Positions 54,881-64,000 of a stretch of DNA of 64,000 bases are shown here, in pieces. This stretch comes from an uncultured Clostridia bacterium (GTDB lineage Bacteria; Bacillota; Clostridia; Christensenellales; UBA3700): positions 1 to 64,000 of the forward strand of contig CANSGN010000002.1 in NCBI GenBank assembly GCA_947646415.1. The letters run 5' to 3'. Below the pieces are notes generated by a model, which did no database searches, had not been told where the DNA came from, and saw only the letters and a list, made by a program, of their open reading frames with translations. A program made the translations under genes and the position numbers. Position 1 is the stretch's first letter. Each line of letters begins with the position of its first letter.

Positions 54881-54914
54881 AAAACAAGGTCAAAGTTTTG
54901 ACCTTGTTTTTAAT
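54881..54914 (+). terminator. Terminator of surface protein B
   Basis: AAAACAAGGTCAAA-2 nt-TTTGACCTTGTTTT stem with T's; near-copy of the hairpin at 3019. Confidence 0.85.
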
Positions 54915-54995
54915 TATAAAATAAAAAACGCTGCGAAAATCGGGTTGTTTTTATAAAATTAGTAATAATTTTAATAAAATGTACAAACTAACTAT

Positions 54996-56294
54996 ATGGA
55001 TAAAAGTTTATGGAGCGAGTTTTCGCAAAAAAAGGAATTTGAACAGTTAAACAGAGATATAAACTGCGATATATTGGTTATCGGTGGCGGAATGGCAGGT
55101 GTATTGACCGCGTATTATTTGATGCGTGAGGGTAAAAATGTTGTTTTGGTTGAGGGTGCGCAAATAGGCAGCGGTATGACGGCAAACACCACTGCCGTAA
55201 TTACAGCACAACATGACACTCCGTATAAAGATTTGATAAAGTATTACGGAGAGGAAAAGGCTAAAAATTATTTACGAGCAAATTTATCCGCTGTAGAGGA
55301 GTTTAAACAAATTATAAACAATGAGCAAATCGATTGCGATTTTGAAATAACCCCGTCGTACATGTATTCCAAAGATTACAACTTGAATGACGAGGTAAAG
55401 GCATTGAAAAAACTTGGATATGATGCCGAGCTTGTTTTTGAAACGGAATTGCCTTATGAGATAAGGAGTGCTGTTAAATTTAACGATATGGCACAGTTTC
55501 ATCCGTTAAAATTTTTGTACCAACTTGCCGAAAAACTAAAAATATACGAAAACACATTTGTAAAAAAGATTGACGGAGACATAGCATTTACCGATAAAGG
55601 TAATATAAAATTTAAACAGGCTATTGTTGCAAGTCACTTTCCGTTTATCAATACACATGGGTGGTTTTTTATAAAAATGCACCAAAAACGTTCGTATGTT
55701 ATGGCTTTACAAGTAGAAAGTAAATTAAACGGCACTTTTATAGACGATAAGGAAGAGGGCTTCTATTTTAGGAATTACAATGATTTATTGATAGTCGGCA
55801 AAGGAGAACACAGAACGGGTTGCAAAACCAAAGCACTTGAGCAGTTGAAAGACTTTAAGGACAAGTTTTATCCTGATGCGGAAGTCAAATATTTGTGGGC
55901 AAATCAAGATTGTGTAACCCTTGACGATATGCCATATATAGGTAGATACGGCAATCTTAAAAACGTGTTTGTAACCACAGGTTTTAACTTGTGGGGAATG
56001 ACAGGCTCTATGGTAGGAGCTATGATTTTAAAAGACATTGTTTGCGGCAAGGATAATGAATTTGCAAAAACTTTTGCGACAAAAAGACGTGTTTTAAGAA
56101 TGCAGTTGTTTGCTAATATAGGCGCTGTTTTGGCAAATATGCTGTACCCGACAATTAAACGTTGTCCGCATTTAGGATGTGCATTAAAGTATAACAAAAG
56201 GGAACATAGTTGGGATTGTAGTTGCCATGGCTCAAGGTTTGAGAGTAACGGAAAAATGATAAATAACCCTGCTACTAAAAATGCAAAATTATAA
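54996..56294 (+). CDS. FAD-dependent oxidoreductase with C-terminal Rieske domain
   Basis: A 432-aa protein. The N-terminus has the FAD-binding ILVIGGGMAGVLTAYYL motif of the DAO (amino-acid oxidase) family. The end is a Rieske [2Fe-2S] module: CPHLGC, then CSCHGSRF, giving Cys/His pairs for both irons. Such fusions are widespread in Firmicutes, with unknown substrates. No ribosome binding site is visible. A TAAAAT box only about 20 bp before the ATG suggests a very short leader or leaderless mRNA. Confidence 0.85.
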   Translation: MDKSLWSEFSQKKEFEQLNRDINCDILVIGGGMAGVLTAYYLMREGKNVVLVEGAQIGSGMTANTTAVITAQHDTPYKDLIKYYGEEKAKNYLRANLSAVEEFKQIINNEQIDCDFEITPSYMYSKDYNLNDEVKALKKLGYDAELVFETELPYEIRSAVKFNDMAQFHPLKFLYQLAEKLKIYENTFVKKIDGDIAFTDKGNIKFKQAIVASHFPFINTHGWFFIKMHQKRSYVMALQVESKLNGTFIDDKEEGFYFRNYNDLLIVGKGEHRTGCKTKALEQLKDFKDKFYPDAEVKYLWANQDCVTLDDMPYIGRYGNLKNVFVTTGFNLWGMTGSMVGAMILKDIVCGKDNEFAKTFATKRRVLRMQLFANIGAVLANMLYPTIKRCPHLGCALKYNKREHSWDCSCHGSRFESNGKMINNPATKNAKL

Positions 56295-56413
56295 AAATAG
56301 TTCAAAAATCGTTATTAAATTGTCTGTTTAATAAAAACGGGCAATTTTTTGCTGTTTTAAGGTAATATAAATAATTAGATATATAAGATAAATTACGGAA
56401 ATAAAAAAAGGTA

Positions 56414-56442
56414 TTGAAATATTTTTAGATATATGGTATAAT
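56414..56442 (+). promoter_or_regulatory. Promoter of the DUF4091 gene
   Basis: TTGAAA (56414-56419)-17-TATAAT (56437-56442), 35 bp before the start codon. Confidence 0.65.
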
Positions 56443-56476
56443 TATTACAATATATCAGTAATTTCAGGAGGAAGTT

Positions 56477-58102
56477 ATGTTAAAAATTATTCCTTTAAGT
56501 TCACTTATAAAAGTGTTTTCGGACGAAGAGCCTACCGCTCAACCATTTACAAAGCTAAGCTGTTTGAGCAATGAAAGAGTGCAACTCCAAGTGGCTTTTT
56601 GCAGCGATACCGATTGTGAGGTAAATGTAAAAGTCGATTGTAAATTTAAAGATTGCATAAATATTTATTATGTGGAGGAGATATATTCTAAAAATCCTGT
56701 ACACGCTTTGCAAGATAACTATACATTAAGGAAAAAATCCGGTTATTTCCCTGAGTTGTTACGTCCGTTTGAGGGTAGCTTTAATGCAAAAGCAAACAAG
56801 TGGAATAGCATTTGGCTAGAGGTTGTACCAAACCCTAAGCTTGTGGCAGGGGAGCAAAAAATAAATATTACTTTAACTTGCGGGGAGGATGTACAAACTG
56901 CCGATTTCACTTTGGATGTGATTGATGCGCAACTACCTGCTCAAACATTGATAAATACAAATTGGTTTCATACAGATTGTATCGCAACACATTATAATGT
57001 AGAAGTTTTTTCCGATAAATATTGGGAGTATGTTAAAAACTTTTTGAAAGTTGCCGTAGACCACGGCATGAATATGGTTTTAACTCCGTTATTTACACCG
57101 CCGCTTGATACAAAGGTTGGTGGAGAGCGACCAACTGTTCAATTAGTTGGGGTAAAAGTTACAGGCGGAGAGTATAAATTTGATTTTACCAATCTTGATA
57201 AATGGATAGCAATTTGCGATGAAGTGGGCATAAAATATTTGGAGTTATCACATTTCTTCACTCAATGGGGTGCAAAAAAATGTCCTAAAATTATGGCTGA
57301 AGTAGATGGCGTGCAAAAACGCATTTTCGGTTGGGATACCAAGGCTTCAGGCAAGGCATATCGAAACTTTCTTGCTGCTTTTGCAGAGGTGTTTAAACCT
57401 TATCTTAAGGAAAAAGGCTTGCAAGATAAAGTGTATTTCCATGTATCCGACGAGCCGTTTGCTGCCATTGCAAGGCATTATCGCAAAGCAAGCAATATAG
57501 TAAATGAGTTGTTTGGCGAGTATAAAATTATGGACGCTTTAAGTAACTATAAATTTTACAAAAAAGGTATTGTAAAATTGCCTGTTCCCGCAAATGACCA
57601 TATCGAGCCGTTTATAGGCAATGTTCCCGATTTGTGGACATATTACTGCTGTGTTCAGGTAAAAGGCGTTTCGAACAAGTTTTTCTCTATGCCGTCTCAA
57701 CGTAACAGAGTTTTAGGCTACCAAATGTATAAATTTAATGTAAAAGGTTTTTTGCATTGGGGATATAACTTTTGGTACAAACAGTTTTCTACCGGACCTG
57801 TTGACCCGTTTACTGAGACAGATGCGGGCGGTAGTTTCCCGTCAGGAGATTCGTTTGTTGTATATCCCGGGGATAATGGTACGCCATTGATTTCGTTAAG
57901 ACTTAAAGTTTTTTACGATGCTTTCCAAGATATGAGGGCATTGCAACTACTTGAGAGTTTGATAGGAAAGGAAAAAACAATGCAAATATTGGAGGATGGC
58001 ATTGAGCCTATTACATTCGCCCAATATCCTCATTGTGACGATTGGCAACTTGCAACCCGTGAAAAAATAAACGCTGCGATAAAGCAAGCAATCGCGGAAT
58101 AA
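56477..58102 (+). CDS. DUF4091 glycoside-hydrolase-like protein
   Basis: A 541-aa protein with no signal peptide. An N-terminal beta domain (about 1-150) precedes a TIM-barrel-like part with WFHTDCIATHY, LELSHFFTQWG, YFHVSDEPF (possible catalytic Asp/Glu pair) and GFLHWGYNFWY. The C-terminal stretch (about 430-520) fits DUF4091. Members often lie in carbohydrate-use clusters and are probably glycosidases; the substrate is unknown. AGGAGG before the ATG. Confidence 0.75.
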   Translation: MLKIIPLSSLIKVFSDEEPTAQPFTKLSCLSNERVQLQVAFCSDTDCEVNVKVDCKFKDCINIYYVEEIYSKNPVHALQDNYTLRKKSGYFPELLRPFEGSFNAKANKWNSIWLEVVPNPKLVAGEQKINITLTCGEDVQTADFTLDVIDAQLPAQTLINTNWFHTDCIATHYNVEVFSDKYWEYVKNFLKVAVDHGMNMVLTPLFTPPLDTKVGGERPTVQLVGVKVTGGEYKFDFTNLDKWIAICDEVGIKYLELSHFFTQWGAKKCPKIMAEVDGVQKRIFGWDTKASGKAYRNFLAAFAEVFKPYLKEKGLQDKVYFHVSDEPFAAIARHYRKASNIVNELFGEYKIMDALSNYKFYKKGIVKLPVPANDHIEPFIGNVPDLWTYYCCVQVKGVSNKFFSMPSQRNRVLGYQMYKFNVKGFLHWGYNFWYKQFSTGPVDPFTETDAGGSFPSGDSFVVYPGDNGTPLISLRLKVFYDAFQDMRALQLLESLIGKEKTMQILEDGIEPITFAQYPHCDDWQLATREKINAAIKQAIAE

Positions 58103-58145
58103 AATAGTTTTTAAGTAAAAAAACATTTAAAAATCGATATTAAAT

Positions 58146-58180
58146 AAAAAAACACCGCTTTAATTGCGGTGTTTTTTTAT
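58146..58180 (+). terminator. Terminator of the DUF4091 gene
   Basis: AAAAAAACACCGC-7 nt-GCGGTGTTTTTTT, a perfect stem with T run. Confidence 0.9.
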
Positions 58181-58245
58181 ATTTTAATTTTAAAAGTTGA
58201 TAAATGTAAATAGTAATTTAATCAATTTATATATTTGTAAAATAC

Positions 58246-59817
58246 TCAATTAAACCAAAACTCGTTTTTGATTTCGCCCTTAGCATTGGTAAACTTGACA
58301 TTTATTTTGCCGCCTATTATTTCAATCGCTGTGCCTGTGAACTCGTTTGGAGAAACGCCCTCTTTATTACTGTACTTGTTGCTCCTTAGCGACCCGCGTA
58401 GTACAGGGAAATCGGCAATCTTATTGTCATCTGTACCTGCTTTTATAAAGTCAGTCCTATGGGAGTGTCCGCTTAGCAACAAATCTGTTTTTCCGTTTGT
58501 AAGGCTTACTAATTCTTTTGCCCAACTGCTCCAAGAGTTTTTATCTGCAATATAGCCGGATAGAGGATAAGCCATGTGTGCCACAACAAAACTGAATTGA
58601 TATCCCTTGTTCCAATCGGAATTTTGTTTTATCCATTCCGTTTGTTCTTTGCGTACGATATCAAAGTTGGCTATAGGGCTAAGCAATTTATTGTCGTCCG
58701 CCATATCGTTATTGGTGTCCAATACTAACATGGAAATAGTGTTTCCGATACTGTAGGTATAGTACATTCCGTTATTGGTAGAGCCGACATATTTGCCAAG
58801 GTCTGCTGCCAATTTGCCGTTACATTCGTGATTGCCGCGGGTAAATATAACAGGCCTGCTACCGTTTGTAATTTTGTTTGCTATTTTATATATTATCGCA
58901 ATTTGTGCCTCGCTGGAAATATCGTTTATTATATCTCCGTTTAAAATCAACAAATCTAATTTATCGCCAAAGTAAGATGCCGCATTTACAGGTCCGCCAA
59001 TACATTCGTGAGTATCGGATAGGTTATAAATTTGAATACCATCACTCTCATCAATCGGTCTAAAAGTATAATCGTTTTTAATCACTCTGCCTTTGGATGG
59101 AAGATAAGCGGAGTTGATAGGCACGCTTTGTGTTATTATGGAATATTTTTTGTTGCTATCCAATTTGTCTGTCGGTACACTAATTTTGTGTAGTGTAGAT
59201 ATGTTATTTTGTCCGTCTGTTTGGTCATAGTAAGTTGTTCCGTCTATATCTATAGCCCCCGTTGATTTGTGCGAGGTTGCAAAAGCAATTTGGTACTCGT
59301 CCTCCACGGCAAACACTGTTGCACCCGAACTTATATAAAAAGGTGTTGCATCAAACAAACATATTATACAAATTATCAAAATAATTACAGTCAACCCTGC
59401 AGCGGTTATCTGTTTTAATATTTTTTGAAGTTTAGGAAATACAAAAACAAAAAAGGCAATCAAAGCAAGCAGACCTATAGTGATAAAATAAGGAGTGCCC
59501 GTTATTAAAAAATAACTTAGTTTGGATAACACAAAAGCAAAAAAGATAAAATGCACTAAGCTAAAAACTATGCTTTCCGCAATCACGCAAATATCAAGCC
59601 ACTTGTTTTTCCAAAACAGTAAATTTACCGTTTGCAGTATTATAGGAATAAGTGCAAATACTCCTCCGATAAAAGGAAGGGCGGGCGACGTATTCCACAT
59701 TTTATCAAAAATAATTGCCCCGAGTGCAAAATATAGGATAAACCAAATCACACTGCATATAGTTGCGGCAATTTTTAGTTTGCTGTCAAACACTTCTTTT
59801 AATTTTTCTTTAAACAT
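58246..59817 (-). CDS. Membrane-bound metallophosphoesterase
   Basis: A 523-aa protein. Residues about 15-165 form four or five membrane spans. The outer or soluble part is a calcineurin-like phosphoesterase: LSDTHE (motif I), LNGDI (II), TRGNHE (III), VVAHMAYP (IV) and SGHSHRTD (V), all with metal ligands in place. It hydrolyses a phosphodiester or phosphomonoester of unknown identity, perhaps of a cell-envelope molecule. Faces the DUF4091 gene across its terminator. Confidence 0.85.
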   Translation of the reverse strand: MFKEKLKEVFDSKLKIAATICSVIWFILYFALGAIIFDKMWNTSPALPFIGGVFALIPIILQTVNLLFWKNKWLDICVIAESIVFSLVHFIFFAFVLSKLSYFLITGTPYFITIGLLALIAFFVFVFPKLQKILKQITAAGLTVIILIICIICLFDATPFYISSGATVFAVEDEYQIAFATSHKSTGAIDIDGTTYYDQTDGQNNISTLHKISVPTDKLDSNKKYSIITQSVPINSAYLPSKGRVIKNDYTFRPIDESDGIQIYNLSDTHECIGGPVNAASYFGDKLDLLILNGDIINDISSEAQIAIIYKIANKITNGSRPVIFTRGNHECNGKLAADLGKYVGSTNNGMYYTYSIGNTISMLVLDTNNDMADDNKLLSPIANFDIVRKEQTEWIKQNSDWNKGYQFSFVVAHMAYPLSGYIADKNSWSSWAKELVSLTNGKTDLLLSGHSHRTDFIKAGTDDNKIADFPVLRGSLRSNKYSNKEGVSPNEFTGTAIEIIGGKINVKFTNAKGEIKNEFWFN

Positions 59818-59943
59818 AATTTTCCCTGTAAAATAAATTTATTTATAACTAAAGTATATATTTTTTTTAATTGTATGTCAATACAAAATATTATCAAGCT
59901 GTTTCAATCATGGTAAAAACCGATATAAATTTGTCGTTATTTG

Positions 59944-60981
59944 CTAATTTTTTGTATGGCTTGAAAATAATTCTACGCTGTCCGATTTTATATGGTTTTT
60001 TAGTACATTTAAGTAAAGTACGCTGTTTGTCTTTTCCAAATCACTGCCGATAAAGTCACGCATAATTATATTTATCGCATTAAGATAAGTTTTATTGTCC
60101 CCAATACTTCTTATAAACTTACTCATATTTTCGTTGTGACCGTTTTCCAAATTTTTAAGATTATCCAAGCCTTTTGCCGTAAGTTGTGCTTGAAGTACTG
60201 TCAATCCCTTTTCTTTTGTAATGATATGCTCAAAGTACTTAGGTATTGTTTCCGCAATAAATTTGTCGCTTGGTTTTTTGTTGTCTTCACTAAGGTATAG
60301 CGAGTCCAATACCGCGTTTTCTATAGTACAGTTATCGTTGTTTCTTCTAAAAAGGTAAGGGTAAGTGCTGTCATTTGCTTGGTTGCTACCCCAAATGATT
60401 ATCGCTTTTCCTCGCATATTCTGCACAGTCAAACTATCTGCAAAATCAAGGTTGGACATTGTTGTGTCGTTTTTTATGGCATAATCAATAAGTCCGCTAC
60501 TATTTATAACATCTATAACGGATAGTTGGGAGTCATTGTTAAAGTGTTGAAAATCCAGCACTAAAAACTCGCTTGGATTTTCCTTTAAAAATGCTACAAC
60601 ACCATTTGCTATATCGGTAAATTTTTCGCCCGTAGTATCAATGCTGTGAAATATTGTCAAATCGCCCTTTTTATTTTTGCTTACTCTAATATCAAAATAT
60701 CTGCAACCGTAATTTAATTGCTCTGCAATAGTAAGGTCTTGAGTTTTAGTCATATCCTTAATAATGCTTGTTGTTGTGGATATACCGCTATCGTGTGAGC
60801 CGAGTATCGCTACGTTTTTTATGCGGGTGTTATCCTCTAAATGACTCATCCAACTTTTGTAAAAAGCAACTTTTTCGGGCGTAAGCTCCGCAGGTTGAGT
60901 TTTTGCACAAGCGGAAAGCGATAAAGTCAGTATAGCAACTGCAATAATCAACATAAGCAGTAGTGATTTGTGTTTTTTCAT
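59944..60981 (-). CDS. PI-PLC X-domain lipoprotein
   Basis: A 345-aa protein. Lipoprotein signal starting MKKHKSLL with lipobox LSAC. The catalytic X domain shows ILGSHDSG (first catalytic His), CRYFDIRVSKNKKGD, and IFHSIDT (second His), the bacterial phosphatidylinositol phospholipase C pattern. ATG 60981 is preferred over 61017, since GGGAA lies before it and it begins the normal signal. Probably acts on inositol lipids or GPI-like anchors outside the cell (inference). Confidence 0.85.
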   Translation of the reverse strand: MKKHKSLLLMLIIAVAILTLSLSACAKTQPAELTPEKVAFYKSWMSHLEDNTRIKNVAILGSHDSGISTTTSIIKDMTKTQDLTIAEQLNYGCRYFDIRVSKNKKGDLTIFHSIDTTGEKFTDIANGVVAFLKENPSEFLVLDFQHFNNDSQLSVIDVINSSGLIDYAIKNDTTMSNLDFADSLTVQNMRGKAIIIWGSNQANDSTYPYLFRRNNDNCTIENAVLDSLYLSEDNKKPSDKFIAETIPKYFEHIITKEKGLTVLQAQLTAKGLDNLKNLENGHNENMSKFIRSIGDNKTYLNAINIIMRDFIGSDLEKTNSVLYLNVLKNHIKSDSVELFSSHTKN

Positions 60982-61017
60982 AGTAAAATTCCCATAAAAT
61001 AATTTATTTGTAAGCAT

Positions 61018-61327
61018 TTGTAAAGGAATTTATATTTATTTAATAGATATAAACAATATTTTTTACAAATAGCTTTTTATATGAGTATTATACCTCAATT
61101 TTTGCAATATGTCAAAACAAAACAAATGTATAGTAAAAGTTAAAAGTATTTAAGTAATATGTGAGAAAAAATCTCTAAAATAAAATCAATGTAAAATAAT
61201 TATTAAAAATATATGTAAATTTTCGGAAAAAGTAAAGAAAAAATATTTAAAACTGCCAAATTGTGAATTATAATTAAAGTATCACTTTTTTAAAAGTGAA
61301 ATAAATTTTTTTATGGAGGAACCAATT
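61018..61327. other. Gap before the recombinase gene, with a palindrome at its start
   Basis: AT-rich, no gene. A TATAAT (61269-61274) with a poor -35 is followed by TCACTTTT-TT-AAAAGTGA (61282-61299), a perfect palindrome near the expected start of transcription. It may be an operator for the recombinase gene. Nothing else is seen. Confidence 0.5.
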
Positions 61328-62242
61328 ATGGTTTACAAACAATGGTGCAGTGAGTGGCTTAACTGCTATGTAAAGTCACAAGTAAAGGAAAGGACATACG
61401 AAAAGTATTGTCATTTGGCAAAAGCTCATATTTTGCCTGAGCTAGGTGAATATCACTTGAACGAGTTGTCGACAGCTGTATTACAACAATTTGTCAACAC
61501 AAAAATGTATCAAGGATATGCAAGTGCAACGATTCACGGAATGATTTCGCTATTAAAGTTGTCGCTTGTCAAGGCTGTGGAATTGGATATCATAGACAAG
61601 GAATATTCAAACTATCTTACCCGTCCAAAACAACAGCTAAAACGTGTGGAGTGTTTTTCTATCTATGAGCAACGAAAGCTTGAAAACTTTATCGTCTTTA
61701 TTGACAAACCAAAGTATTTCGGTGTGCTTTTGACACTTTATACAGGTATTCGTTTAGGCGAGTTGTTGGCACTTGAGTGGTCGGATTTGGATATGAGAAA
61801 GTGCGTTATCAAAGTTTCCAAGTCTTGTCACGATAGTTGGGGGGAGAGCGGCTATGTAAAAGTAATCGATACCCCTAAAACACATACTTCTCAAAGGATA
61901 ATACCAATGCCTAAACAGCTTGTGCCTTATCTTAAAGTTATGAGAAGAAATGCAGAGTCCAAGTATGTTATCCCGGGTAGGACAGACTATGGCTCGGGTG
62001 TAAGGACATATCAAAGGTTTTTTGAAAAAATGTTGTTGGATTTGGGCATTGCTCACAAGGGCTTCCACTCCTTAAGACATACTTTCGCAACACGTGCGTT
62101 AGAGTGCGGTATGGATGTTAAAACATTATCGGAAATTTTAGGACATGCAAATCCTACAATTACGCTAAACAGATATGCACACTCGATGTTTGACCACAAA
62201 ACGTCAATGATGAACAGAGTAGGAAAACTACTAAGACGGTAA
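61328..62242 (+). CDS. Tyrosine recombinase (integrase/invertase family)
   Basis: A 304-aa enzyme that cuts and rejoins DNA at specific sites. N-terminal SAM-like DNA-binding domain (about 1-95: WCSEWLNCYVKSQVKERTYEK...). The catalytic part has Arg in TGIRLGELLALEW, the HSLRHTFATR box (His and Arg), GHANPTITLNRYAH with the third His and the Tyr nucleophile. All catalytic residues are present. ATG 61328 lies 7 bp after GGAGGA; the ATG at 61313 overlaps that site. It stands alone, without phage or excisionase genes. Candidate for flipping the promoter at 51875-52049, 9 kb away. Confidence 0.9.
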   Translation: MVYKQWCSEWLNCYVKSQVKERTYEKYCHLAKAHILPELGEYHLNELSTAVLQQFVNTKMYQGYASATIHGMISLLKLSLVKAVELDIIDKEYSNYLTRPKQQLKRVECFSIYEQRKLENFIVFIDKPKYFGVLLTLYTGIRLGELLALEWSDLDMRKCVIKVSKSCHDSWGESGYVKVIDTPKTHTSQRIIPMPKQLVPYLKVMRRNAESKYVIPGRTDYGSGVRTYQRFFEKMLLDLGIAHKGFHSLRHTFATRALECGMDVKTLSEILGHANPTITLNRYAHSMFDHKTSMMNRVGKLLRR

Positions 62243-62352
62243 GATAGGATAAAGACAGCGGCGAGTCGCAATTTTCTAAATTTTTTATAATTTATTGCTA
62301 AAAAGCAATAGAATTTTTAACTTTTTAAATTAATTTTTTTATTAATTCCATA

Positions 62353-62381
62353 TTGACAATATTTTAAATTAAATATATAAT
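62353..62381 (+). promoter_or_regulatory. Promoter of the last metallophosphoesterase gene
   Basis: TTGACA (62353-62358)-17-TATAAT (62376-62381), exact consensus. Confidence 0.75.
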
Positions 62382-62453
62382 TATTACAGAAATATACTCT
62401 ATCTATATAATTTTTAATTGTTTTTTGTGCAATTATCTATTAAGGGAGAAAAA

Positions 62454-63788
62454 ATGTTATCTGTAAAAAACAAAAAATTTATTTGCATTGTAAGCAGTAT
62501 TTGCAGTATTGTTTTGATTGGTCTAATCGTAACTATATGTGTATTGTTTATACCTCTTAAAGGCAAAAAGTACGAAAATTTATGGCTTGGCCCTAACTCT
62601 GCGTACGATATAAACACACATTCGGTTGTTGTGCAAAAAGAGGCGAATAAAGATTTTGTAATAGTTCAACTGACCGATATGCAACTTTGGAGTAGCGGTA
62701 AGGATAATAATTTTGCATTTGAAACAGCGGAAAAAGTTATAATGCAAGCAGAGCCGGATTTGGTTGTTTTTACAGGAGATAATGTTTCGGGCGTGGGTGT
62801 GCCTGAGCTTTTAAAAACTTTTGTTAACAAAATTGAGGAGCTGGCTGTAAAGTATGATTTTTTGTGGGCGCCTGTTTTTGGTAATCACGATAACGAAATG
62901 CGCGCAACTCCTAATTGGTCGGGTGACCAATATTTAAAAGTCTCTCACGAAAACGGCGGACATTGTCTTTTTCAAAAAGGTCCAACTAATTTGGGCGACG
63001 AGTATGGCGATTTGCTTGGCAACTATGTCATAAATGTAAAAGAGGGGGACAAAATAGTTCAGTCACTTTATATGTTGGATAATAGTGCTTATGCAAACTA
63101 TTCAAAGGAATTAAAAAACTCCGTTTACGAAAAAGAGGGCAGAAACAATAAGGAAAGGCCATTCCCTTACGCACAAATTGAGTGGTGCAAATGGCAAGCT
63201 AATAACATAAACAAATTATCGGGCAGTGTTGTGCCAAGTATATTCTTTACACATTGTGCGCCTTACGAAATGGGAAATGTATTGCTTAAATATGTGGCAG
63301 GAGCAAACGGCAGACTTGACGGACAACTCCAAGACAACAGCAGTAGCGATGATTTGCAAAAGCAGGATAGTGAGGGGTATTGGACGATTAGCGGTGCTTA
63401 TAACCCGCCAAGCGGTAACACTCCAGAGTTTAAACCTGCAAGCGATAGCGATAATAGTTATCCTGTTGTTGACGGGAAAGAGTTAAAGGGAATTTTAGGC
63501 AGGTTTGCTTATGTTCCGGGGCACGCGCTATATAATACAGGTATGGTCGGTAGCATGAAAGATTTAGGATTAAAAGGTTGGTTTGTAGGTCACGACCACG
63601 AAAATGACATAGTATTTGAATATGACAATGTGATGTATGGATATGGCTTAAAAGCAGGTCCGTCCCCTAAGCCTTGGAACTCAAGCTACTTTTTTGGCGG
63701 TACAAAAATTGTTATGGATGAGGCGGGTCAAATAACTCCTACACATATTATAACTACAAAGGCGAGTGACTATTGGGGTAAAAGGTAA
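62454..63788 (+). CDS. Exported metallophosphoesterase
   Basis: A 444-aa protein. An N-terminal membrane span or signal (about 8-33: FICIVSSICSIVLIGLIVTI) leads into a calcineurin-like domain: LTDMQL (I), FTGDNVSG (II), FGNHDNE (III), FTHCAPYE (IV) and GHDHEND (V). It has an unusual long insert between III and IV (about 150-290). ATG 62454 follows AAGGGAG; the TTG at 62418 has no such site. Second phosphoesterase within 5 kb, not close in sequence to the first. Substrate unknown. Confidence 0.85.
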   Translation: MLSVKNKKFICIVSSICSIVLIGLIVTICVLFIPLKGKKYENLWLGPNSAYDINTHSVVVQKEANKDFVIVQLTDMQLWSSGKDNNFAFETAEKVIMQAEPDLVVFTGDNVSGVGVPELLKTFVNKIEELAVKYDFLWAPVFGNHDNEMRATPNWSGDQYLKVSHENGGHCLFQKGPTNLGDEYGDLLGNYVINVKEGDKIVQSLYMLDNSAYANYSKELKNSVYEKEGRNNKERPFPYAQIEWCKWQANNINKLSGSVVPSIFFTHCAPYEMGNVLLKYVAGANGRLDGQLQDNSSSDDLQKQDSEGYWTISGAYNPPSGNTPEFKPASDSDNSYPVVDGKELKGILGRFAYVPGHALYNTGMVGSMKDLGLKGWFVGHDHENDIVFEYDNVMYGYGLKAGPSPKPWNSSYFFGGTKIVMDEAGQITPTHIITTKASDYWGKR

Positions 63789-63868
63789 TAATTTAGCAGT
63801 CAATACCATTGATTAAGATTATAATTTTTAGAATAATTGCGACAAGTGTTGTTTTTAATTTAACTAAC

Positions 63869-63908
63869 AAAAAATATCGGAGTGAATCTCACCCCGATAT
63901 TTTTGTTT
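63869..63908 (+). terminator. Terminator of the last metallophosphoesterase gene
   Basis: AAAAATATCGGAGTGA-3 nt-TCACCCCGATATTTTT with one mismatch, then T's. Confidence 0.85.
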
Positions 63909-63935
63909 GGTAACTTATATAGCAATAAATAGTTT

Positions 63936-63963
63936 TTGGTATAAAGATAATTTAATGTATAAT
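63936..63963 (+). promoter_or_regulatory. Possible promoter of a gene beyond the window
   Basis: TTGGTA (63936-63941)-16-TATAAT (63958-63963). No start codon with ribosome binding site before the window ends. Confidence 0.4.
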
Positions 63964-64000
63964 GCAATTTAAGATAAATGTTGATAAGGCAGATAATCAC

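Noticed and set aside
61328-62242. Tyrosine recombinase as integrase of the transketolase-site island
   Set aside because: It lies 31 kb outside the island, and integrases normally sit inside their element. The promoter-inverting role fits better.
1-64000. CRISPR arrays, tRNA genes, rRNA, complete insertion sequences
   Set aside because: No regularly spaced repeats, no tRNA-like folds except in tmRNA, no rRNA segments and no transposase frames were found on either strand by reading.

Overview
The window reads as a low-GC, Gram-positive-type chromosome segment, most likely from an uncultured gut-type Clostridia. The evidence is the recJ-rel-MBL-hemZ gene order, rpsO-pnp, consensus sigma-A promoters, GGAGG ribosome binding sites, Firmicutes-style lipoboxes and dockerin-like surface proteins. 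I see no rRNA, no tRNA and no CRISPR array. The only certain RNA gene is tmRNA.

Layout. 1-3.0 kb: a beta-helix, dockerin-like surface protein. 3.3-12.5 kb: housekeeping genes (recJ, rel, a metallo-beta-lactamase-fold hydrolase, hemZ, rpsO, pnp). 13-17.6 kb: a ferritin-like protein, then a TetR regulator divergent from an SDR/zinc-ribbon fusion and a flavodoxin-ferredoxin protein. 17.8-30.2 kb: an AT-rich accessory island bounded by direct repeats that contain the 3' end of the transketolase gene. It carries an ECF sigma factor, a secreted cysteine-peptidase-like protein, a probable anti-sigma factor, secreted cargo-like proteins, and three ABC/FtsX export units, two of which are mosaic duplicates. 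30.2-41 kb: split transketolase, polysaccharide deacetylase, RluA-type synthase, a MarR-controlled heterodimeric ABC exporter, M29 aminopeptidase and GAPDH. 41-43.4 kb: a MunI-like restriction-modification system with controller protein, next to tmRNA. 43.4-51.6 kb: a Nudix-like membrane protein, a frameshifted small gene, membrane and HAD proteins, a lipoprotein behind a Fur-like box, a DUF3137-like/LemA pair and a metal-regulator-like protein. 51.9-54.9 kb: an invertible promoter and a second beta-helix/dockerin-like surface protein. 55-63.8 kb: a Rieske oxidoreductase, a DUF4091 protein, two metallophosphoesterases, a PI-PLC-like lipoprotein and a lone tyrosine recombinase.

The two strongest stories are these. 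(1) A phase-variation switch lies at 51875-52049: 27-bp inverted repeats, each built like a tyrosine-recombinase core site, flank a near-consensus promoter that here points AWAY from the surface-protein gene (OFF state). A candidate recombinase lies 9 kb downstream. (2) The 17.8-30.2 kb island combines an ECF sigma factor, a membrane protein that looks like its anti-sigma factor, a secreted papain-like protein between them, and ABC/FtsX exporters. A 39-bp promoter-like sequence (TGAATA-17-CGTATA) occurs twice, once before each secreted-protein unit. Terminator copies at about 17.8, 24.0 and 30.2 kb divide the island into two 6.2-kb modules, suggesting stepwise growth or recombination between modules.
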